From Reticulitermes lucifugus (taxonomy: Eukaryota > Arthropoda > Insecta > Blattodea > Rhinotermitidae): a stretch of 27,537 bases of DNA. The DNA is taken from the NCBI GenBank assembly GCA_026260175.1, contig JAKCWW010001244.1:207-27743 (forward strand), written 5' to 3'. Below the pieces are notes generated by a model that did no database searches, was not told the DNA's origin, and was given only the letters and a program-made list of their open reading frames with translations. The translations under genes were made by a program, and so were the position numbers. This document shows, piece after piece, positions 20,997 to 27,537 of the stretch (its first letter is position 1; every line of letters starts with the position of its first letter).

Positions 20997-22127
20997 GTAA
21001 CTTCCTGGAGGACAGTGTTCTTCTTAAGAAGTTAGCAGTCGTTGGCATATTCAAGAAATTCCGCATCATTTATGAAACCCAAAGGTTCATTACCTTTTTC
21101 ACAACAGCTCGCTGTGTTTCCTTATCCTGGGCCCACCTGTCGAACATTTCAGTATTATCGTACCGTCTAGGTCTAGGTGTGCCAGCTGGTAGAGTCCCTT
21201 CAGGTCTAAAAGTTTGCATACAATTCTGTGATTGCTTTGCGCTCCGGTCTTATCGTCCTTCTTGATTTGATCGTCTCCAGAACATTTGGCGAACAGTACA
21301 AATCATGAAGCTCTCCACCGTGCTCTCGTAACTCTCCGGCATCCCTTCACTTCTTCCACTAAGGTCCAAATATTTTCCCAAGCACTCTGTTCTCCAGCAC
21401 TCTAAATCTGCTGTATATTTTTCACTTAATCTGAGATACAAATTTACACCCAAACGAAATTGCAAGTAAAATTATGTATCGTTACAAATTTTAAATTTTA
21501 CATTTTTAGGTGGCTGAGAGGAAAGATGAAGATTATGAACTGAACGGTATAAAGAATTCTCTCTATTTAATCTGCTGTTAATATCTTCATCGATGTCATT
21601 TTGATTTGTTGCTCGCAAATTTTGAAAATTTGTCACGTTTCCAAAGGAATTATTATCTCATTTTATATTACTAGTACGTTGCCTTCCTGCCGTCCTTTTA
21701 CAAGGCACGAGAGCATTTATTTATTTTTCTGTGTGTTTTCTTTTAGGCGAATTCCCCTTCTGACGGATAATAGAGCCCCCTTTTTATGGTACTTTGTGTA
21801 TGTGTTTACAACCAGTGTTTGATTCATATGAAGACGAAGTCTTTAAAGTTTAGTGTCCGTCTCATAAAAATGTTATTAAAGCCCTTTCAGTAGATTTTGA
21901 GGTCGTATAAGCTGACAATATTTCGTTATATTTTTAAAACCTAACGCAATAACGTAAGTGTACGATATTATGTAATGAGAGCATATGCAAGAAGACTGAT
22001 ATGGATATGCTGCATGCATGTATACCTACAAACACGCACTCACATTTGTGATGATTTAGTATGCTGGGAGGTACTGAAATAAGTTTAATTGTTTCGCCAT
22101 GTGGAAAATGTTTTGAAACGCTGGTGA
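20997..22127. other. Non-coding stretch, nothing recognised
   Basis: Short open frames at 21250-21465 (minus) and 21601-21822 (plus) have no recognisable product. No named repeat is seen. Confidence 0.35.
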
Positions 22128-22565
22128 ATGTTAGTCTCCGTTATGTGGCAGCACAGTGACATACCGCAAACATTAGGACGGGAGAGACAAAGACGAGCAC
22201 AGAAAGGAATACATAGCGAAAACGTTCATTCATATCAAGTAACGCTGAGAAACAACATTGACCTACACACAGGAACACTAAAAAACATGTTACATCAAAG
22301 AACTCTGAACAAAAACATTGACCCACGTCAAGAAATGCTGAAAAACACAATATTTATCAACAACAAAAAAAACTCTGAACAAAAACTCTGACCCATGTCA
22401 AGAAATGCCGAAAAAACATTTACCAACGCCAAAAAACTCTGAACAAAAACTCTGACCCACGTCAAGAAATGTTAAAAAACATTTACCAACATCAAACAAC
22501 TCTGGATTTAATAATGACCCACCTGACGGACGCCGAATAAAAATATTTGCACGCATCAATCAAAC
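22128..22565 (+). repeat. About 66-bp minisatellite with coding-like phase
   Basis: About five diverged units of 63-69 bp (roughly 22236-22303, 22304-22372, 22373-22437, 22438-22500, 22501-22565) share TCTGAACAAAAACTCTGACC and GTCAAGAAATGC blocks. The frame opening at 22128 translates as a repeating pattern of about 22 residues (VTLRNNIDLHTGTLKN, then RTLNKNIDPRQEMLKN) before a stop at 22389-22391. Later units continue the pattern only in other frames. It could be the relic of a repeat-bearing mobile-element protein or a plain satellite. I do not recognise the family. Confidence 0.6.
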
Positions 22566-23662
22566 AATATTAATAATGACGTTCGTGCAGTAATAGAAAA
22601 CCAGAATGTAAATACACATCAAATACTGATAGAAACTATTAGTTCATATAAACTGAATGGCAACACTAGTCAACGTATACCAAGTAACATTAAACAAATA
22701 TTGGGCCGGTTTAAACTTTTCACGTTTACGGGACTGAAACAGAGAACATTCGTGCCAGGAATTTGCGTAAAGAAAATCTCTTTTTACAGTCATCGCCGTC
22801 TGGTGAACCTGTGTGAGCCTGAGTATTGATCGTGTCATTTACCCATAACCTAACCCGTACGCCGCTGTTCCTTTGTCTCTTGGTAATACGGTCGACTGGA
22901 CCGAAAATGCGCCACTTCTTTTCTCTTTCCCTTTACATATTGTGGTCTACTAAGACGCTGTTAAGAGTCAGGTAAGTAGAGTTGTCCGTGATCACGCCAT
23001 GGACGTAAACTGGAAGTGGAGATATAACACCACTCATTCTTAACCTCAGCACTAGATGAGATGAGTGGCCACGCAGTCTGCACGCTTTGGACAACAGAAA
23101 TGCCTTTGTCTCCGCCAGGTGTTGATTCACGATTTCTCGGTCGTACATCCCGTATTAGAGTCGTTGTACGGACTACGCTGTCCTGGCTCCCACTGGCACT
23201 ACGTCAAGTTCTAAATACCGCCTTGTGAGTAATGGATTGATTCTTACACTGTCAGAGACTGCTAGGGCATACATGTGCTTCCATGGAGATGGAAACATAT
23301 TAGTGTAGTAATTAAAAGATTCGGAAGACAGCTTGTATTTCAAGGTATTATCTAGGAGAAAACATACATTTCTGTCGGTCAGGCTGGCGGTCAACCTGAC
23401 CGAGAACTGCATAAGCTACTGTCCAAAGTTAAGTTCAATGCCGATACACCAGCCTATTTATTGTGCTTAATACAGTCAGGGAAACGTTATTACATACAAA
23501 CATTAGCTGTTAAGGTAGTAACACTGTGGCTGTCGACACCGAATGCAAAGCAAGCAAATCTCTCATAGATTGAACAGTGCATTGTTGGGTCGTCGAGTTT
23601 GATTTCTTGTACTACTGATAGATTTATTTTCAACATAACACCTTGCAAATATCAGAGGTCAC
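22566..23662. other. Non-coding stretch, no supported gene
   Basis: The section 22930-23230 looks like it could be an old dispersed repeat because of its balanced composition, but I cannot name it. Open frames at 22933-23148 and 23173-23412 on the minus strand are unsupported. Confidence 0.35.
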
Positions 23663-23780
23663 GTTGATTTCAGGCTTCCGCCGCGATGTTGATGAAATCT
23701 GTGGTCTTCTGGGTAATTACACGGCGTCGTGTGGTAATTCACACGACGCCGTGTGAAGACCACAGAAGACCACAGATTTC
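23663..23780. mobile_element. 118-bp two-tier palindromic insert with 12-bp direct repeats
   Basis: A 22-bp perfect outer inverted repeat (23690-23711 and 23763-23784) encloses a 15-bp perfect inner one (23719-23733 and 23740-23754) with a 6-base loop. The same 12 bases, ATCAGAGGTCAC, occur immediately before (23651-23662) and at the end (23781-23792), like a target-site duplication. The outer arm overlaps the right direct repeat by four bases. The structure is a fold-back or small non-autonomous element and does not encode a protein. Confidence 0.7.
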
Positions 23781-23792
23781 ATCAGAGGTCAC

Positions 23793-24924
23793 TGTTCAGT
23801 GGCTTGTTAATGTCTAACTTTGCTTTGAAACACGTTCGTACAGCGACATCTGATCCTTGACGTCGAAAAAAAGAGGTTAGCCGATAAGAAAAGGAAGGAC
23901 TGAGTGAAAGAAACATGTTAATAACTCACCTGGATATTCTGTTTATTTCACACGACAAATAAACTGTAATTATAGGCGCTTTCAGAAATGCGTATTTCCC
24001 TTGTGTAAATGCGTGAAATCGTGAATGTATAAATTAAGGAGCATTCGCATATTCTAAACAGCTTCCGAAAGTCGCAGGATCAGGAACAAGGGAGGGCAAT
24101 AGTACCAGAGGTCAAGGTTCATGATAGACCGTAGGGTCGTAGAAGAAGACGACGACGTATCCTAAATAAGCATGCTTTTCGAAAATACACAAATAAAAAG
24201 ACATTTGAAATTTCAGTAGGAAAGTTTGTCGGTTTACAAATCCACCTATGATTTACACAGATAACCCATTCATTGATCAATTTTATATGCTGTAGCAATT
24301 TAAAGTACGATTTTACTGAGCATTTGCGCCATGTAAATTTATTCGGCAGAGGTCAACGCTGCAATACCGACTGAATAATACATACCACGTAACTCTTTCG
24401 GCAGAGCTGCAGGCTGTTATGCAGACAAGTATACGCACCTCTCACTGCTGTTTAATGCTACTGACCATCGGGCTCATTTTATGCAGTCACTGCCGCTTAA
24501 CGTCCATATCTATACCTTCGGACTTAATGTATTGTTGGAGGTACCAACATTTATTTTAATTTAACGTGAACATTGCTTCTGCAGTCTGACATACCCTCGT
24601 TACATGAATATTCGTTTCAGTTTTGTGCAGGTTATTCTGTTTCGTGTCCGCGATCATGGTTGATTCCTAACTCTGTCAAAAACTAAACTATGCTTGTCGG
24701 ACACAGAATTACGTATGTGGCCCCTCAAACTAATGGTTTTAAAGCTGTAGTAATTCAGGAATAGGTAGAAGAGCAGTGGATTTTCTGAAGACACGCACTG
24801 CCTGTGCCACTTCGTGCAATAAGAATGTCGATCCACAGACAAATTTCATTTCTACCGTACTATTCTTACGCTTAGAGTAGCTGCTATTGGCGTGAAGCTG
24901 TATGGACTCTGATATGGCAATTGA
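23793..24924. other. Non-coding stretch, nothing recognised
   Basis: Only short unsupported open frames occur, with no repeat or RNA gene that I can identify. Confidence 0.4.
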
Positions 24925-25142
24925 CATTTTCTTCATTCTCTCTGTTTTCTTTTTTTTGAGTCCCTCTGTTTTTATGTTTATTTATTTGTTTCTTTCCGTT
25001 ATTTCTTCTTTATTTCTTCCTTCATTTTTAATTTCCGTATTTCTTCATTTTCTTCTTCCATTATATATTTTTTCCATGTTCCCTTCTTCCTTTTAGTCTT
25101 TGTTTTTTTCTTTTCTTTCGTTCTGTCTCGTCCCTTCTTCGG
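24925..25142 (+). repeat. Pyrimidine-rich tract
   Basis: About 215 bases are strongly biased to T and C on the plus strand, dominated by TTTCTTC-type words. The open frame at 24902-25096, rich in Phe, Leu and Ser, is only a product of this bias. The many AG sites downstream could mimic acceptors, but no exon follows that I can identify. Confidence 0.7.
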
Positions 25143-26536
25143 TCTTAGTTACCTAGTGTGCAAGCGAATGCCCTATTACCTACCCGTAATCATTGGCGGA
25201 ATTTAAAGCCCCATTGTAGGTGTCTTCGCTGGTTAAAGAGCTGTACAGAGGGTCAGATAATCGCAACTAATTACGTAAGCGTAATGATATCACGCATCAC
25301 GACTGTAAATGGTTACCAACGCAGCAGTCCACAGGCATTTAGTTTTCGTTTCCAATTTGCTGAAACCAGGAAAATAAGTTTCAAATAATCAATAATAATT
25401 ATCATTTGTTCAAGGTTAGTGTGACACTGCTAACATGATGCATACACAGCTATGTACACGAACGAATGACGCAAAACTCTGTAATGAATATTTCTTCATA
25501 CTCGTAGTTATTCATACCAGATAAGCATGCATTTCATGACAGGAACACGGTAAACAAGGTTGCATGACTCAGACATAAGAACACACTTTCTCAGCTAAAT
25601 AGTCTGTTAGCTCGTATTCTGTTTACCTACGATTTGTCAGCTGATAGTGTTGTCTTGATGGTGTTATAACTTTCAGTATCAAATTACATTTATGTCCCTA
25701 TAGGTTTCTCAGAACAGGATACTAGGGGAATGTTTGGACCTAAGGGGAGAAGTCACAGAAAGATGCAAAGAATTACAGAATGAAGATCTTACGGCTTGTT
25801 CTCTTTTCCAAATACTATTACGGCGATAAATCACGAAGACTGAAATGAGCGGTCACTAAAATCGTATATGAGATATGAGAAATGAATCAAATCAATAAAT
25901 GGGTCACGTAAGGTGTCGTTTGTTGTAACATGCCTTCCTCGTGTGGCATTTGGAGTTACGTACAATTGACATTTTTACAGAGACACGATATTTTTGACGT
26001 GAAGCTGCTCTTACGTGAATATTTCCGAAATCCATGGCCAGTTCCTGTACTCCGAGCAGTAGCTACAGAACGAACGGATGCTTTACCCCCAGGACCGTCG
26101 TCAACAGTAACCAGTTTCTCTCCACATACACTAACTGCGACCAAGCATAAAGCTGCTTCAGTACGCCAATTCTTAATCCAAGCCAATAAAAACCTTTACT
26201 TGCCTTTTTCCAAAATTGCAGCTGGGATCTAACAGGCGTACTTATTTCTCTGCTGTCTTCAGATACTTTTACGCGGACCCACTGAGTATGTAATGTGTGA
26301 CGTGTCAGAATGTGCGAGTAATTTCGTCTTCTTAGCTTGTACATCGGGCTGTCTTTTGCTTCTCGCTTTTGTTTGTCCGTATTCATTCTGTTAATACGAA
26401 AATAACAAATTGTATTTAGTTCACACATCATTTAGACAGGGTCTTGTAGAAGAACTATGAAGAGGTTTTTCACATTCTGAACCAACAAGAGCATTTGCGC
26501 ATTCTATTGCACAGACGCAATATATGAGAGAAGAAG
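25143..26536. other. Non-coding stretch, no supported gene
   Basis: Overlapping open frames at 25930-26232 (plus) and 26063-26431 (minus) are among the longer ones in the window. Neither translation resembles a known protein, so both are left unannotated. Confidence 0.35.
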
Positions 26537-26689
26537 GACTCACGGGGGGGCAGGGCAAAACCTTGTATCGTATAATTAACACCTGTTTAATGAGTCCAAC
26601 TCCAAAGCACTTTTAAGACACAAAAAATAGGTGTATGACTCGGGGGGGGGGTCCATGTATTGTCTACATTACAAGTGTTTAATGAGTCC
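26537..26689. repeat. Imperfect tandem duplication with G runs
   Basis: Two copies of about 92-100 bp each start GACTC followed by a run of 7-9 or more Gs (26544-26550 and 26642-26651). Each ends TGTTTAATGAGTCC (26584-26597 and 26676-26689), with a TTGTAT/ATGTAT segment between. It is a local duplication, and the G runs vary in length. Confidence 0.7.
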
Positions 26690-27395
26690 TTCATTTTTCA
26701 TAATGTTTAGCACATTTAGGCAGGCAACTGTTGCAGTGTCACGCAGGGGGCTCTCTTAACTCCCACGTGGTAGGTGCCGTTTTTCACGAACTGAAAAATT
26801 TTAAGTCTCCAGTTGCTAATATTTTTGTCCTGCCTCCAGGTTATTATCATGCGCTTAATGCCCTGATCAGATGTTTCGACGTTTCCTTGGCTTTGGCTAT
26901 GTATGGATTTGTTATGGATAATCGTTGGTTCTGGCTACGCCGTATTAAAATCTCTTACAACTCTGTTGCAGAACTCTCTGCCATTTTCCGAATGCAAAGT
27001 ACAAGGTGTCTCAGAGAGCAGTAACGTTTTCAGAAGTTGGGGTGCACCGTCTTTTGCGCTTTTATTTCAGGGGGTGTCAGTATCACACATTTTCCAGGTA
27101 GTCTGATAAAAAGTACAAATTTACGAGTATACTTGCCGCCGGGAATGGAATAACTACCTAAAGCAGTCAATGATCCCTCATTACAAAGTTGTGAAATAAC
27201 TAGTTATTTCACAAAATACCGGGTTTCACACTTTAGCAGTGACATATCAGTTGACTCATCTCACACACCAACCAATTTATCCGTAGAATCATTACAATAC
27301 TCTGTGCATTAACTGGAGTCAGATCGTTACTCTATCGAATATTTAATTGTTGACCATCCCTCGCTGTCAGTTTTACCTGCCCCTTTCCTTTTTTT
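26690..27395. other. Non-coding stretch with a 26-bp perfect palindrome
   Basis: A perfect palindrome lies at 27189-27214, centred on the SpeI-like ACTAGT. Open frames at 26731-27024 and 26903-27106 have no recognisable product. Confidence 0.5.
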
Positions 27396-27537
27396 CCCCC
27401 TATGGCACGACAGCCCCTTGGGGGCCTAGGCCGCCTCATTGTTCGAGGCTTCACGATTACACATTTGAGACACGCCACAGTCGGTAGGACTCCTCTGGAC
27501 GATGGACCAGCTCGTCGCAGAGACCTCTACCTGACAA
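27396..27537 (+). mobile_element. Composite dispersed repeat, cut by the window end
   Basis: The first part (CTATGGCACGACAGCCCCTT, from 27400) resembles a dispersed arthropod repeat I know as CTATGGCACTACAGCCC. From about 27450 a second repeat begins, whose translation contains LRHATVGRTPLDDGPARRRD. That peptide, which I recall as a frequent spurious prediction in cockroach and termite genomes, marks a dispersed repeat rather than a host gene. The window ends inside it. Confidence 0.55.

Noticed and set aside
22141..22350. Minus-strand cysteine- and phenylalanine-rich repeated open frame
   Set aside because: It is the shadow of the plus-strand 66-bp minisatellite.
24902..25096. Hydrophobic 64-residue open frame that could look like a membrane protein
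   Set aside because: It is produced by the pyrimidine-rich tract, which encodes Phe, Leu and Ser in any such sequence.
25930..26431. Overlapping plus and minus open frames of 100 and 122 codons
   Set aside because: Neither translation is recognisable, and opposite-strand overlap suggests chance absence of stops.
17124..27537. The next unc-13 exon (EGPGxWLxL segment)
   Set aside because: I looked for an acceptor followed by this motif in phase 0 and found none, so the exon probably lies beyond the window.
1..27537. CRISPR array, prokaryotic operon or phage region
   Set aside because: No spaced direct repeats of the CRISPR type, no dense coding, and the spliced exons and SINEs are eukaryotic.

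Overview
The window looks like low-density intronic DNA from a large insect genome. It is AT-rich, has no bacterial-style gene packing, and its only convincing host coding sequence is two short exons joined by an intron of about 8.5 kb. The repeats include tRNA-derived SINEs, RTE-type LINE tails, a mariner-like transposase relic and fold-back elements. These types are familiar to me from polyneopteran genomes such as cockroaches and termites. The order is an inference and the species cannot be named.

Host gene: two plus-strand exons at 8390-8492 and 17006-17123 splice in frame (phase 2 junction). They encode most of the N-terminal C2A domain of Unc-13/Munc13, the synaptic-vesicle priming factor. 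I found neither the exon before 8390 nor the one after 17123, so almost everything else is probably unc-13 intron. The 5' flank (1-8389) could instead be upstream sequence for some isoforms.

Repeats from left to right: a minus-strand SINE (1128-1345); a 332-bp inverted-repeat element (3158-3489); a possible SINE head (about 4785-4880); two RTE-type tails (7794-8176 and 8990-9230) bracketing the first exon; and a repeat cluster at 10.7-12.5 kb. The cluster holds a SINE cut by an N gap, a repeat with a 120-bp internal duplication, a second SINE and a mariner-like pseudogene. Further right are a solo arm (about 13350-13480), two more inverted-repeat elements (16295-16724 and 18561-18894), a GC-rich hAT-like MITE (20047-20249), a 66-bp minisatellite with coding-like phase (22236-22565), a two-tier palindrome flanked by 12-bp direct repeats (23663-23780), a pyrimidine-rich tract, a G-run duplication and a composite repeat running off the right edge.

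Most interesting observation: the arms of the inverted-repeat elements, in two sequence variants, carry a 43-44 nt motif that fits a minimal type I hammerhead ribozyme. It has a CUGARGA box, helix II, GAAAC, a tiny helix III and GUA, closed by a 4-bp helix I. Helix I covaries between copies (GGGG/CCCC, GGAG/CUCC, GGAG/CUUC). Hammerheads are known in the terminal repeats of Penelope-like retroelements, so these may be non-autonomous relatives. Folding, family alignment and cleavage assays have not been done.
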